Shown piece after piece: positions 1-8,324 of a stretch of 64,000 bases of DNA. The stretch is from Lachnospiraceae bacterium (GTDB lineage Bacteria > Bacillota > Clostridia > Lachnospirales > Lachnospiraceae). The notes beneath the pieces are model-generated. The model saw only the letters and a list, made by a program, of their open reading frames with translations, searched no databases and was not told the origin of the DNA. The first letter of the stretch is position 1, and every line of letters starts with the position of its first letter. The position numbers were made by a program, and so were the translations under genes. The stretch spans positions 35,582 to 99,581 of the forward strand of contig JAEELL010000134.1 in NCBI GenBank assembly GCA_016282745.1, given 5' to 3'.

Positions 1-1
1 G

Positions 2-418
2 CCAATGATTGGCTGGATATGTGTTTCTACCGTGGCAAAAATGTTTTCTGTATTTGAAATGTTTATTCCGTGGATTGCCTTTATTTTACTTGGATATATT
101 GGTGGGAAAATGTTATATGAAGGTATATTTGATAAAGAAGAGGAAGAAAATATAGGGATTGGTATACAAGGACTCATAGTTCAGGGAATTGCAACTTCCA
201 TTGATGCCCTTTCTGTAGGCTTTACAATTTCACACTATACTTGGTATGAAGCGTTTATTGCATGTCTGCTAATTGGAAGTGTAACTTTTATTATTAGTTT
301 TGCCGGACTTGGCATAGGAAAAAAAGCAGGAACAAAACTCGCCGGAAAAGCAGAGATATTAGGTGGCATAATTCTTATTTCCATAGGTCTTGAAATTTTA
401 ATTAAGAGTCTTATCTAA
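2..418 (+). CDS. mntP: Manganese efflux pump MntP family, 3' part
   Basis: The gene runs in from outside the window; the reading frame is open from base 2, so the ATG at 5 is probably internal. About 138 residues remain of a family that usually has about 185-190, so the first membrane helices are missing. The visible part has four hydrophobic segments and the family motif with an Asp in a helix (TSIDALSVG, about residue 66), which corresponds to the second conserved Asp region of MntP (DUF204). MntP proteins export Mn(II) across the cytoplasmic membrane. An acidic loop (DKEEEEN) separates two helices. A bidirectional terminator lies downstream. No yybP-type Mn riboswitch can be judged because the upstream DNA is not in the window. 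Confidence 0.8.
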   Translation, partial: PMIGWICVSTVAKMFSVFEMFIPWIAFILLGYIGGKMLYEGIFDKEEEENIGIGIQGLIVQGIATSIDALSVGFTISHYTWYEAFIACLLIGSVTFIISFAGLGIGKKAGTKLAGKAEILGGIILISIGLEILIKSLI

Positions 419-482
419 GTGGGTGAGTCTTCAAATTCTATTGAAGTTATTCCATTGTGCCAAATAATGCTACAACACGACA

Positions 483-553
483 GAGTAGATAGAATAGAAA
501 TAGATAACATAGATAGAATAGATAGAATAGATAGCATAGATAGAATAGATAGG
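483..553. repeat. Short tandem repeat of GATAGAATA type
   Basis: This non-coding stretch consists of variants of a 10-base unit (ATAGATAGAA, with ATAGATAGCA and ATAGATAACA variants), repeated about seven times. It lies between the mntP stop codon and the terminator. It is likely the product of replication slippage and could vary in copy number between strains. No reading frame runs through it. Confidence 0.8.
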
Positions 554-562
554 GCAAGTAAT

Positions 563-593
563 AAAAAACACCAGTTTTAAACTGGTGTTTTTT
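563..593. terminator. Bidirectional intrinsic terminator
   Basis: A near-perfect palindrome, CACCAGTTT/AAACTGGTG, is flanked by A-run and T-run on the two sides. It lies between the convergent mntP (+) and SleB-type hydrolase (-) and can end transcription from both. Confidence 0.85.
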
Positions 594-594
594 A

Positions 595-1461
595 TTACTT
601 AAACATATGATGTTGAATCCTTAATTTAGCTCTTGGAACGTAACGGCTGAAGAATAAGAAGTTTGATAAATCATATTCGTTAGATTTGTAATTTACTGAA
701 CGTCTTCCGTTTAATACTTCCTTAGCTGCCTTTATACATTTTTTTGATAACTTACCGTTATCATACTTTGCTAATGCCTTGGACATTGCTCCGTTTCTTG
801 TAGGAGTGAACTGCCCGCGCTGATAAATAACTGATACCATATCATCAGGATACAAATCAGACTTCATTCTATTGAGAACTACAATTCCAACAGCAAGTTT
901 TCCTGCATAACATTCACCGCGAGCTTCGCAGTAAATGATAGAAGATAAATATTTTAATTCCTGCTCGGTATAACTGTTTTTAACCTTTACGTTGATCTTA
1001 GCAACAATCTGATTACTTTTGTTTCTTACAGTAACTGTAGCTTTTCCGTATTTAACACCTGTAGCAATACCGTTTGCAACTGTTACGATTTCATTGTTTG
1101 AAGAAACGAAAGAATAATTTGAAAGATTTAAATTGTTAATCTTTAACTTCTTCTTAATGGAATAAGTTTTTCCAACTTTAATTGTCTTGTTGATATTCTT
1201 TGCAGTTACAGGTGATACTGACTGAGCAGTTGTAGTAACGACTGTTGAAGTTGTCTCAGCAACTGTAGATGTTTCCTCAACGCTAGTAGTATCTTCCGAT
1301 GTGACTGTCTCAGAAGAAGTATTAACCTCTTTTGAACTGTCGGTTGTTGTAACTTCAGTCTGTGTAGTTGTTTCTGTTGTCTCTGCAGCGTTTATACTTG
1401 CAAATCCGGTAATGGCAAAGAGGGATGTAAGTATAACTAAACTGTATAATTTCTGCTTCAA
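595..1461 (-). CDS. Secreted SleB/CwlJ-type cell-wall hydrolase with Big2 domain
   Basis: Predicted secreted peptidoglycan hydrolase of 288 residues. Order: signal peptide (LKQKLYSLVILTSLFAITG, cleaved near INAAE), a Thr/Ser/Glu-rich linker (about 25-90), a bacterial Ig-like Big2 domain (about 90-160), and a C-terminal Hydrolase_2 domain (about 165-288) with the YCEARGE motif holding the predicted catalytic Glu179. This domain is the lytic transglycosylase fold of SleB and CwlJ; the Big2 domain and linker suggest a vegetative wall enzyme rather than a spore one. I chose the TTG at 1461 because GGAGG lies five bases before it and it gives a clean signal peptide; the ATG at 1521 would add 20 residues and hide the signal. 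It is convergent with mntP. Confidence 0.85.
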   Translation of the reverse strand: MKQKLYSLVILTSLFAITGFASINAAETTETTTQTEVTTTDSSKEVNTSSETVTSEDTTSVEETSTVAETTSTVVTTTAQSVSPVTAKNINKTIKVGKTYSIKKKLKINNLNLSNYSFVSSNNEIVTVANGIATGVKYGKATVTVRNKSNQIVAKINVKVKNSYTEQELKYLSSIIYCEARGECYAGKLAVGIVVLNRMKSDLYPDDMVSVIYQRGQFTPTRNGAMSKALAKYDNGKLSKKCIKAAKEVLNGRRSVNYKSNEYDLSNFLFFSRYVPRAKLRIQHHMFK

Positions 1462-1559
1462 AACTACCTCCAAATACTTTTTGTATGAAATGATTAAGAA
1501 GTGTAACAATCTTAATATCATTTCAATTACAAATTTATTACAAAATTATTACACATACT

Positions 1560-1587
1560 AATTTACCAAAAAAAAATAATTTGTCAA
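1560..1587 (-). promoter_or_regulatory. Possible promoter of the SleB-type hydrolase
   Basis: On the minus strand a TTGACA -35 (1582-1587) is followed after 16 bases by TAAATT (1560-1565). The -10 match is mediocre, so this is a tentative call. The implied 5' leader is about 90 bases. Confidence 0.4.
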
Positions 1588-1681
1588 GTTTTTCTTTGTT
1601 GTGATACCACTTGTAAAATGATATACGCTCCGCGAGGATTGAATTTTCATAAAAGTACTTTATTATTAGAGCTAAACAATG

Positions 1682-1729
1682 TTTTCTGTGAATAGATACA
1701 ATAAATTTTCTGTGAATAGATACAATAAA
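1682..1729. repeat. Perfect tandem duplication of 24 bases
   Basis: Two identical 24-base units (beginning TTTTCTGTGAATAGATACAA) sit head to tail at 1682-1705 and 1706-1729, in the gap between the divergent hydrolase and DUF5688 genes. The rest of this 1462-1884 gap is AT-rich and holds two promoters but no convincing gene. Confidence 0.85.
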
Positions 1730-1799
1730 TAAATAAGGTAACCGGTACAAAAAATAAAAAATGTAAATAGATAGCAGTGAAAAAAATTAAATAAATGTA

Positions 1800-1827
1800 T
1801 TGACATATGTTACATATAGTTTATAAT
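1800..1827 (+). promoter_or_regulatory. Promoter of the DUF5688 gene
   Basis: TTGACA (1800-1805) and TATAAT (1822-1827) are both full consensus, with a 16-base spacer. The start codon at 1885 follows after a leader of about 50 bases and an AAGGAGA ribosome site. Confidence 0.8.
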
Positions 1828-1884
1828 GGGTTGTGAAAAATATTTATAACTAAATGTGACTTTTTTTATTACAAGGAGAAGATT

Positions 1885-2880
1885 ATGGAATATAATGAAT
1901 TTCTTGCCATGTTGCAGGATGAGTTGAAGTCATATTTAGAAGTTATCAGATTTGAGGGGAAAATTAATATTCGAAAAGTATTGAAAAACAATGGGGTTGA
2001 GTTAGATGCTCTGATGGTTGTGAGAGAAGGTATAAATGCCTCTCCGACTATTTATTTGAATTACTACTATGATCAGTTTGTATCGGGAAAAAGTATTGAA
2101 GAAATAATCAGGGAAATCTACAGTATGTTCTCCAAGGAATTGGGAGATGTCGAATTTAATATCGAAGATTTTACAGATTTTCAAAAAATAAAACATAAGA
2201 TTGCTTTTAAAGTAATTAATACCGAAAAGAATAAGAGGCTGCTAAAAAAAGTGCCTCACATAGATATTATGGATTTGTCCATAGTTTTTTATTGCATAGT
2301 TAAATGCAATAAAAATGAGAATGCGACTACATTAATTTATAATCATCATCTCGATATGTGGAATGTGTCTTTAGAAACTCTTTACGAAACAGCCGAAAAA
2401 AATACTCCTATTTTGCTTCCTTATGAAATAAGAAGTATGGAAGATATTATTATGGAAATGATAAAAGAAAGAAAATACGGAGGAGACGAAGAGGAAATTG
2501 ATGAATGTGAAGTCAATGAAACCGGTTGTTATGATGGGGAAGAGGCAGAGGCACTCACAAATATGATAATGGAAGAGATTGAAAAAGCGGATGAACCTAA
2601 GATGTACGTTCTGACTAATAAATATAGAATGTACGGAGCTTGTGCAATATTCTATGATGGGGTTTTGAAAAAGTTTGCCGATGAGCATCAAAAAGATATA
2701 ATTATTCTGCCTAGTTCAATCCATGAAGTTATTATTATTCCAATGGAAGAACAAATGAATCCTAAAGATTTTGAATCGATTATAAAGGATGTAAATAATG
2801 AAGAGGTGACGCCTGAAGAAATATTATCAGGACATGCATACATTTACAGAAGAAGTGATGACAAAATATATATGCCATAA
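1885..2880 (+). CDS. DUF5688 family protein
   Basis: Cytoplasmic protein of 331 residues with the layout of DUF5688, a family common in Lachnospiraceae and of unknown function. The N-terminal part (about 1-200) is predicted alpha-helical and contains the typical start (EYNEFLAMLQDELK) and an INASPTIYLNYYYDQF segment. An acidic stretch (about 200-235) leads to a C-terminal part (about 235-331) with LTNKYRMYGACAIFY and a segment ending EEVTPEEILSGHAYIYRR. There is no signal peptide or membrane segment. It is preceded by its own consensus promoter and followed at once by a convergent tRNA gene, so it is probably monocistronic. Members often occur as several paralogs per genome. Confidence 0.8.
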   Translation: MEYNEFLAMLQDELKSYLEVIRFEGKINIRKVLKNNGVELDALMVVREGINASPTIYLNYYYDQFVSGKSIEEIIREIYSMFSKELGDVEFNIEDFTDFQKIKHKIAFKVINTEKNKRLLKKVPHIDIMDLSIVFYCIVKCNKNENATTLIYNHHLDMWNVSLETLYETAEKNTPILLPYEIRSMEDIIMEMIKERKYGGDEEEIDECEVNETGCYDGEEAEALTNMIMEEIEKADEPKMYVLTNKYRMYGACAIFYDGVLKKFADEHQKDIIILPSSIHEVIIIPMEEQMNPKDFESIIKDVNNEEVTPEEILSGHAYIYRRSDDKIYMP

Positions 2881-2896
2881 TAGGCTGATAAAGTAG

Positions 2897-2968
2897 TGCA
2901 CCCAACCGGAATCGAACCGGTATTGTCGCCTTCGGAGGGCAATATTTTATCCATTAAATTATGGGTGC
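2897..2968 (-). tRNA. tRNA-Arg(CCG)
   Basis: The minus strand folds into a full cloverleaf: acceptor stem GCACCCA/TGGGTGC, a 4-bp D stem, anticodon stem TTGCC/GGCGA with loop CTCCGAA (anticodon CCG, reading CGG), and a T stem ACCGG/CCGGT with loop TTCGATT. The discriminator base is A and CCA is not encoded. Confidence 0.93.
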
Positions 2969-2979
2969 ATATCGAAATT

Positions 2980-3008
2980 ATTTTACAAAAATATTATTCA
3001 AAAAGCAA
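2980..3008 (-). promoter_or_regulatory. Promoter of tRNA-Arg
   Basis: Minus-strand TTGCTT (3003-3008) and TAAAAT (2980-2985) with a 17-base spacer lie just upstream of the mature tRNA 5' end at 2968. Confidence 0.55.
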
Positions 3009-3032
3009 TGTTTTTTTATGGTAACTGCAGAA

Positions 3033-3061
3033 TTGATATTTTCATTGGTTAGTTGTATAAT
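3033..3061 (+). promoter_or_regulatory. Promoter of the 3097-thiN run
   Basis: TTGATA (3033-3038), a 17-base spacer and TATAAT (3056-3061) lie 35 bases before the ATG at 3097. It probably drives the membrane protein and thiN, and perhaps rluF and ligA. Confidence 0.75.
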
Positions 3062-3096
3062 GAAAAGAGTTTTTTGATTAGTTAAGGAGATTTTTA

Positions 3097-3870
3097 ATGA
3101 GTAAACTCAAAAAAGAGCTTAAAAACAGAAATGTTGATATAAATGAAGTTATTAATTACGGTGATAATATTGAGGACAGAGTGCTGAGTCCACAGGAAGA
3201 GCGAATGATTAGGCTCAGACACAGAGTTACTGCAGTTGCATTGCTTTTGGTTATATGTGTTATAGTTACAACAATTGTGTTTGGCGGAAGAAATGTCAAG
3301 AAGAATAAGAAAACTGTAGAAACAAAAGTGGCTGTTACTACGACGGAGGCACCAACGGAAGAACCTACAACTCTCAAATTCGATTCGGAACAGTATCCTG
3401 ATATCACAGATCTTGTTCAGTTATACTACGGAGCCAGACTCAAGGGCGATACTGCATCCATAGCAAAGTATGTTGACAACATTGAAGAAGTTGATATGGA
3501 CAGTATCAAGGCAAGCAATGAATATATCAAAAAGTATAAGAACATCGAATGCTACCTGAAGCCGGGACTTGATGAAAATACATTTGTTGTATACGCATAT
3601 TACGAGATTGAGTTCAAGAATATTGAAACATTAGCACCGGGTATTGATGTGTTGTATGTAATTATGGATAAGGAGACAGGATCTTACTTTATTCATAACG
3701 GAGCTGCTGCAAATGCAGATATTGCTTCTTATATAAATACACTCAATGAAGATCCTGAGGTAAAGAAACTTTATGAAGATACCAATAATGCATTTAATCA
3801 GGCTCTTCAATCTGACAAGAATTTGAATGATTTTTACAACGCATTAAAAGAAGGTAAAAAAAGTGAATAA
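3097..3870 (+). CDS. Single-pass membrane protein of unknown function
   Basis: Protein of 257 residues that I do not recognise as a named family. A charged cytoplasmic N-terminus (1-48) precedes one membrane helix (about 48-68, VTAVALLLVICVIVTTIVFGG). Then comes a Thr/Glu-rich linker (about 75-95) and an extracellular domain (about 100-250) that looks like a small alpha+beta fold of the NTF2/SnoaL or Cucumopine-like kind (helix with YYGARLKGD, strands around FVVYAYYEIEF and LYVIMDKETG). The start has AAGGAGA seven bases upstream. Its stop overlaps the GTG start of thiN by eight bases, so the two are translationally coupled. The topology suggests a surface-exposed sensor or binding domain; nothing shows its ligand. 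Confidence 0.75.
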   Translation: MSKLKKELKNRNVDINEVINYGDNIEDRVLSPQEERMIRLRHRVTAVALLLVICVIVTTIVFGGRNVKKNKKTVETKVAVTTTEAPTEEPTTLKFDSEQYPDITDLVQLYYGARLKGDTASIAKYVDNIEEVDMDSIKASNEYIKKYKNIECYLKPGLDENTFVVYAYYEIEFKNIETLAPGIDVLYVIMDKETGSYFIHNGAAANADIASYINTLNEDPEVKKLYEDTNNAFNQALQSDKNLNDFYNALKEGKKSE

Positions 3871-4483
3871 TATATGTTATATAGTTAGTGCCGGTGATTG
3901 TACCGGCATTAACATTTTAAAAGAAAAAAATGATCTGGTTATTGCAGTTGATGGTGGATACAGATATTTGGAGAAAGCAGGAATAACACCGGATGTTGCT
4001 ATGGGAGATTTTGATTCTCTGGGGTTTGTTCCAAATGGAGAGAATGTTATAGTTCATTCGCCTATGAAAGATGATACTGATACCATGCTGGCAATTAAGT
4101 ATGGAATTGAAAAAGGGTATAAAGAGTTTGTGATTTTTGGCGCTCTTGGAGGAAGGCTGGATCACACTATTGCTAATTTAATGGTGGTTTCATATTTGTC
4201 AGCTCATAATTGTAAGTGCACAATTATTGATGATAATGTTATTATACGAAATGTCTTCAACGGTGAGCTTATTCTTGAAAAAAAAGAAAGTGGAGTATTT
4301 TCTGTCTTTTCATTGCAAGATGAGGCTGTTGGAGTCACAATTAAAGGTGCAAAATATGAGGCGGATAATGTAATCATGACAAATGATTTTCCTGTTGGAA
4401 TTAGTAATGAATTTATAGGAGCAGAAGTCCATATAAGAGTTGATAAAGGACAATTGATTGTGATTGAGAACCTGAAACAGTAA
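3863..4483 (+). CDS. thiN: Thiamine pyrophosphokinase
   Basis: Transfers pyrophosphate from ATP to thiamine to make thiamine diphosphate in the cytoplasm. The 206-residue length fits the bacterial ThiN family. Catalytic and substrate motifs are all present: DGG (30-32), GDFDS (48-52), DDTD (70-73) and GGRLDH (96-101) in the N-terminal kinase domain, followed by the C-terminal beta-sandwich that completes the dimer. The start is GTG at 3863, overlapping the upstream gene by eight bases, with AAGG shortly before. No TPP riboswitch is seen upstream, so the gene appears to be a salvage or house-keeping enzyme rather than part of a thiamine regulon. Confidence 0.93.
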   Translation: MNNICYIVSAGDCTGINILKEKNDLVIAVDGGYRYLEKAGITPDVAMGDFDSLGFVPNGENVIVHSPMKDDTDTMLAIKYGIEKGYKEFVIFGALGGRLDHTIANLMVVSYLSAHNCKCTIIDDNVIIRNVFNGELILEKKESGVFSVFSLQDEAVGVTIKGAKYEADNVIMTNDFPVGISNEFIGAEVHIRVDKGQLIVIENLKQ

Positions 4484-4558
4484 TGATAAATGCAAGTAAC
4501 AAAGAATAAATATAAGTAGCAAATATTAAGAAAATTTGATTTGGAAAAATTAGTAAAG

Positions 4559-5347
4559 ATGAATAACGGTAAGAAAAATAAGGAAAAATCAAATAATAAA
4601 ACAAAGGATAAAATCAACAATATAACAACTGCAGAAAAAAAGAGTGATAATTCATTAATGAGACTAAATAAGTTCCTCAGTGATCGAGGAGTCTGTTCAA
4701 GAAGAGAGGCGGACAGACTTGTGGAGGAAGGACTGGTTCTTGTGGATGGCGAGGTTGCAGTTATGGGGCAAAAAGTTGATGATTCCATGGAAATTATCGT
4801 CAAGGGAGTTCCTGTAAGCAGCAAGTCAACAAAAGTTATTATTGCACTTAACAAACCTGTTGGTGTTGAGTGTACTACAGATAGTACTAATCCTGATAAT
4901 ATCGTGGATTTTGTGGGCTATCCTCAGAGAATCTATCCCATAGGTCGATTGGATAAGAACTCGCAGGGGCTAATTCTGTTGACTAATGATGGCAGTATTG
5001 TAAACAAGATTTTAAAAGGCTCTAACTATAAAGAAAAAGAGTATATTGTTACAGTTGACAAGCCGATTACAGATGAATTTGTGCAAAAAATGTCAAAGGG
5101 TGTTGAAATTTTGGATAATGTTACTAGACCATGTAAAGTTACAAGACTGGGCAGACATTCTTTCGATATTATATTGACGCAGGGATTGAACAGGCAGATT
5201 AGGAGAATGTGCAAAAAACTAGGGTACAGAGTTCAGAAATTAAAACGAATTAGAATATTAAATATTGAACTGGGAAATCTTCCTGTTGGAAAGTATAGAG
5301 AACTGACAGAGAATGAAATAAAAAAACTTAATTCGCTGATTCAATAA
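4559..5347 (+). CDS. rluF: 23S rRNA pseudouridine(2604) synthase, RluF type
   Basis: Isomerises a uridine of 23S rRNA (U2604 in E. coli numbering). A Lys-rich N-terminal tail precedes an S4 RNA-binding domain (MRLNKFLSDRGVCSRREADR, about 34-78) and the RsuA/RluB-fold catalytic domain with GRLDKNSQGL, whose Asp132 is the predicted catalytic residue. The segments IALNKPVGV, IVDFVGYPQRIYPIGRLD and QGLNRQIRRMCKKLGY match E. coli RluF closely, which supports the specific assignment over RluB. The start is uncertain: ATG 4559 is used here, TTG 4541 is in frame, and an ATG just before the S4 domain is also possible; none has a strong ribosome site. Two bases separate the stop from the next ORF. Confidence 0.87.
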   Translation: MNNGKKNKEKSNNKTKDKINNITTAEKKSDNSLMRLNKFLSDRGVCSRREADRLVEEGLVLVDGEVAVMGQKVDDSMEIIVKGVPVSSKSTKVIIALNKPVGVECTTDSTNPDNIVDFVGYPQRIYPIGRLDKNSQGLILLTNDGSIVNKILKGSNYKEKEYIVTVDKPITDEFVQKMSKGVEILDNVTRPCKVTRLGRHSFDIILTQGLNRQIRRMCKKLGYRVQKLKRIRILNIELGNLPVGKYRELTENEIKKLNSLIQ

Positions 5348-5399
5348 TATGTTGAGAAATAGAAAAGAATTAATAGGAATAAGAATAGGAATTAATAAC

Positions 5400-7358
5400 A
5401 TGGAGTTAAAAGATAATAACAAAAAAGACAGAATTAAAGAACTGGTTGAATTATTAAACAAAGCTTCAAGAGCGTATTATCAGGAAGCAAAGGAGATAAT
5501 GCCAAATATTGAATATGACAGACTGTATGATGAACTGGTTGCACTTGAAAGTGAGACAGGCATGGTTCTTTCTAACAGCCCGACTGTAAATGTTGGATAT
5601 GAAGTTGTAAGTGAACTTCCAAAGGAACAGCATGACAGTCCAATGCTGTCTCTTGATAAGACAAAAGAAGTGGAAGGGCTTAAGAGTTTTGCCGGTGATA
5701 AAAAGTGTCTGCTTTCATGGAAACTGGACGGACTTACTGTAGTGCTCACGTATAATGAAGGAAAACTTGTAAAAGCAGTTACAAGAGGAAACGGAACTGT
5801 GGGTGAAGTGATAACTGCTAACGCAAAAACATTCAAAAATATACCACTTTCGATTGAGTATAAAGGTGAACTTGTCGTTCGTGGAGAAGCGGTTATTAAG
5901 TATTCTGATTTTAATGAGATAAATGAAACAATAGAGGATGCTGATTCAAAATATAAAAATCCTAGAAACCTGTGCTCAGGTTCTGTCAGACAGCTGAACA
6001 GTGAAATAACAGCAAAGAGAAATGTAAATTTTTATGCCTTTGCGCTTATAAGTGCAGATGGTGTGGATTTTAGTAATTCTATAGAGAATAAGTTTAAATG
6101 GCTTGTAGAACAGGGATTTGAAGTGGTTGATTACCTTGTGGTATCTTCCGATAATATGGAAGAGGGCGTAAATCATTTTGCAAAAGCAATCGAGACATTC
6201 GATGTTCCTTCAGATGGGTTAGTGCTGGTTTATGATGATATAGAGTACGGAGAGTCGCTTGGAACAACAGCAAAATTTCCAAGAAACGGAATAGCATTCA
6301 AATGGGCAGATGAAAAAGCGGTGACAAGGCTTGTGGAAATTGAGTGGAGTCCAAGCAGAACAGGACTTATCAATCCTGTTGCGGTATTTGAACCCGTTGA
6401 ATTGGAGGGGACTACTGTATCAAGAGCCAGTGTGCACAATCTTAGTATAGTTGAAGAACTGGAACTTGGCGTTGGAGATGAGATAACTGTTTACAAAGCA
6501 AATATGATTATTCCGCAGATAGATGAAAATCTCACAAGAAGCGGTGGGATTGGCATTCCGTCTCAATGCCCTGCATGTAATATGGCTACAGACATTAAAA
6601 ACGAAAACGGGATAAAGACATTAATCTGTACAAATCCGGAATGCCCTGCAAAACATATAAAGCTGTTTTCACATTTCGTGTCACGAGACGCGATGAATAT
6701 TGACGGATTGTCAGAAGAAACTTTGTCAAAGTTTGTGGAACACGGATATATAAAGAATCTTGTGGATATATTCCATCTGGATGATTTTGAGGAAGAGATA
6801 GTCGGAAAGAAAGGCTTTGGAAAAAAATCGTACGACAACCTTATTGCGTCAATTAAAAAGGCAAGAAAAGTAAAACTGCCAAACTTCATTTACAGTCTTG
6901 GTATATTGAATATAGGTTTGAGTAATGCAAAACTTATATGCAAGTATTTTAATGGAAATATTGATGAAATAAGAAATGCGGAAGTTGAGACTTTATGTGG
7001 AATTGACGGAATCGGTGAAGTGATTGCAAAGAGTGTTGTGGATTATTTTGCTGATGCTAATAATTCTGAGATTGTTGACAAACTTTTAAGCGAGATAGAA
7101 ATAGAAAATGAAGAAAATAACGAAGAGCAGGATCTTTCCGGAAAGACATTTGTTATAACCGGATCCCTGAATCATTTTACAAACAGAAATGAACTGAAGG
7201 AACTCATTGAAAAGAGAGGCGGAAAGGTTGCGGGTTCTGTTTCTTCAAAGACAAATTATCTTATAAACAATGATGCAACATCAGGTTCTTCAAAAAATAA
7301 AAAAGCAAAAGAACTTGGAGTGGAAATTATAACTGAGGAACAGTTTTTGGAAATGTAA
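5400..7358 (+). CDS. ligA: NAD-dependent DNA ligase
   Basis: Seals nicks in duplex DNA during replication and repair using NAD+. Order: Ia domain (1-60), adenylation domain with KLDG (Lys108 takes AMP), OB fold (about 310-385), a four-Cys zinc finger (CPAC...CTNPECP, about 395-420), helix-hairpin-helix repeats (about 425-560), and a C-terminal BRCT domain (about 578-652, LSGKTFVITGSLNHF). The length of 652 is the usual LigA size. I chose ATG 5400, which has AGGA nine bases upstream and leaves the normal short N-terminus; ATG 5349 in frame would add 17 residues. The gene follows rluF closely and is probably cotranscribed. Confidence 0.95.
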   Translation: MELKDNNKKDRIKELVELLNKASRAYYQEAKEIMPNIEYDRLYDELVALESETGMVLSNSPTVNVGYEVVSELPKEQHDSPMLSLDKTKEVEGLKSFAGDKKCLLSWKLDGLTVVLTYNEGKLVKAVTRGNGTVGEVITANAKTFKNIPLSIEYKGELVVRGEAVIKYSDFNEINETIEDADSKYKNPRNLCSGSVRQLNSEITAKRNVNFYAFALISADGVDFSNSIENKFKWLVEQGFEVVDYLVVSSDNMEEGVNHFAKAIETFDVPSDGLVLVYDDIEYGESLGTTAKFPRNGIAFKWADEKAVTRLVEIEWSPSRTGLINPVAVFEPVELEGTTVSRASVHNLSIVEELELGVGDEITVYKANMIIPQIDENLTRSGGIGIPSQCPACNMATDIKNENGIKTLICTNPECPAKHIKLFSHFVSRDAMNIDGLSEETLSKFVEHGYIKNLVDIFHLDDFEEEIVGKKGFGKKSYDNLIASIKKARKVKLPNFIYSLGILNIGLSNAKLICKYFNGNIDEIRNAEVETLCGIDGIGEVIAKSVVDYFADANNSEIVDKLLSEIEIENEENNEEQDLSGKTFVITGSLNHFTNRNELKELIEKRGGKVAGSVSSKTNYLINNDATSGSSKNKKAKELGVEIITEEQFLEM

Positions 7359-7433
7359 TAACTAAGAAATAGATGCCCCGCCCTCAAAAAAGTGAAGGTG
7401 GGAGTAAGAAAGTTACACGAAGGATAATTAATT

Positions 7434-8198
7434 ATGGCAATACAGGATTTAAACTTTTTTTCCCATGCACTTATGCATCCCACAACAGTAAAAGTTGTCA
7501 CCCCGCAGATGAAGAGTGCGGAGAGAACGGTTTATTTTTTACATGGCGTGCTAAGTGATGCACAAAATGTGCTGGATAATTTGGATTTGCAAAAATATGC
7601 AGATCGGTACGATACGGCATTTGTTGTACCAAGCTGCGGGAATTCTTTTTATATTGATCACGGACATGCCTTTGGCAATTATGGAAGATTTGTTGGAAAT
7701 GAACTGGTGTCAGTTACCAGACAAAAGTTTGGACTGTCAAATGCCAGAGAAGATACATGCATCGCAGGTTTTTCAATGGGGGGATATGGTGCCATTCGAA
7801 ACGGCTTGAAATACTATAATAATTTCGGGACAATTATCGCAATGTCCCCGGCGTGCCTGTATGAAAAATCAGCTTCGAAGTTATCAGAAACAAAGTTTGC
7901 ATTTTTCAAGAAAGTCTTTTTTGATGATGTATTTAAAGAAAAAACAGTTCCCGGGCCTTTTGATGAGAATTATAAATATCTGTTAGAGAAACTAATAAGC
8001 GACAAAAAGCCGGTGCCAAACATTTACATGACCTGTTCCGGTGAAGAAGATTTGCTTATGATTGCAGATGAATTCTCGCAATATCTCTATGAATTGGGAG
8101 TGGAACACAAATATGTTGTGGGCAGGGGAGAGCATGACTGGAAGCAGTGGAAAGTCGCATTTGCAGATGCCATGGAGTGGCTTGACGGAAAAGTTTGA
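7434..8198 (+). CDS. Putative esterase, FrmB/EstA-type alpha/beta hydrolase
   Basis: Cytoplasmic serine esterase of 254 residues (Esterase D / putative esterase family). The triad is visible: Ser114 in GFSMGG, an Asp near 206 in GEEDLL, and His234 in GEHDWKQW; the oxyanion-side motif LHGVLSD is at 36-42. No signal peptide. Relatives include S-formylglutathione hydrolases, tributyrin esterases and acetyl-xylan or feruloyl esterases, so a role in removing acyl groups from imported sugars is possible but not shown. It sits 75 bases after ligA with an AGG-rich leader; the relation to ligA is probably only positional. Confidence 0.82.
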   Translation: MAIQDLNFFSHALMHPTTVKVVTPQMKSAERTVYFLHGVLSDAQNVLDNLDLQKYADRYDTAFVVPSCGNSFYIDHGHAFGNYGRFVGNELVSVTRQKFGLSNAREDTCIAGFSMGGYGAIRNGLKYYNNFGTIIAMSPACLYEKSASKLSETKFAFFKKVFFDDVFKEKTVPGPFDENYKYLLEKLISDKKPVPNIYMTCSGEEDLLMIADEFSQYLYELGVEHKYVVGRGEHDWKQWKVAFADAMEWLDGKV

Positions 8199-8211
8199 TT
8201 ATAATCTGATG

Positions 8212-8239
8212 TTGACAATGAATATAGAAGTGCTAAAAT
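8212..8239 (+). promoter_or_regulatory. Promoter of ilvE
   Basis: TTGACA (8212-8217) and an extended -10, TGC plus TAAAAT (8234-8239), are separated by 16 bases. The leader to the ATG at 8325 is about 80 bases and shows no T-box or obvious attenuator. Confidence 0.72.
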
Positions 8240-8324
8240 ATTTTTTAGGACTTTAATTGATTAAAATGTAGTCAATAATTTACAAGTTTTACGATTTAGT
8301 TTTACGATTATGGAGGAAAAATAA

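Noticed and set aside
483..553. CRISPR array
   Set aside because: The units are short, contiguous and lack unique spacers; no cas genes are present.
1538..1750. Minus-strand ORF of 70 codons in the gap before DUF5688
   Set aside because: It is created by the 24-base tandem repeat (SIHRKFIVSIHRK), has no ribosome site and crosses two promoters.
4559..4650. TTG start at 4541 for rluF
   Set aside because: In frame but without a ribosome site; the ATG at 4559 is kept with low certainty about the exact start.
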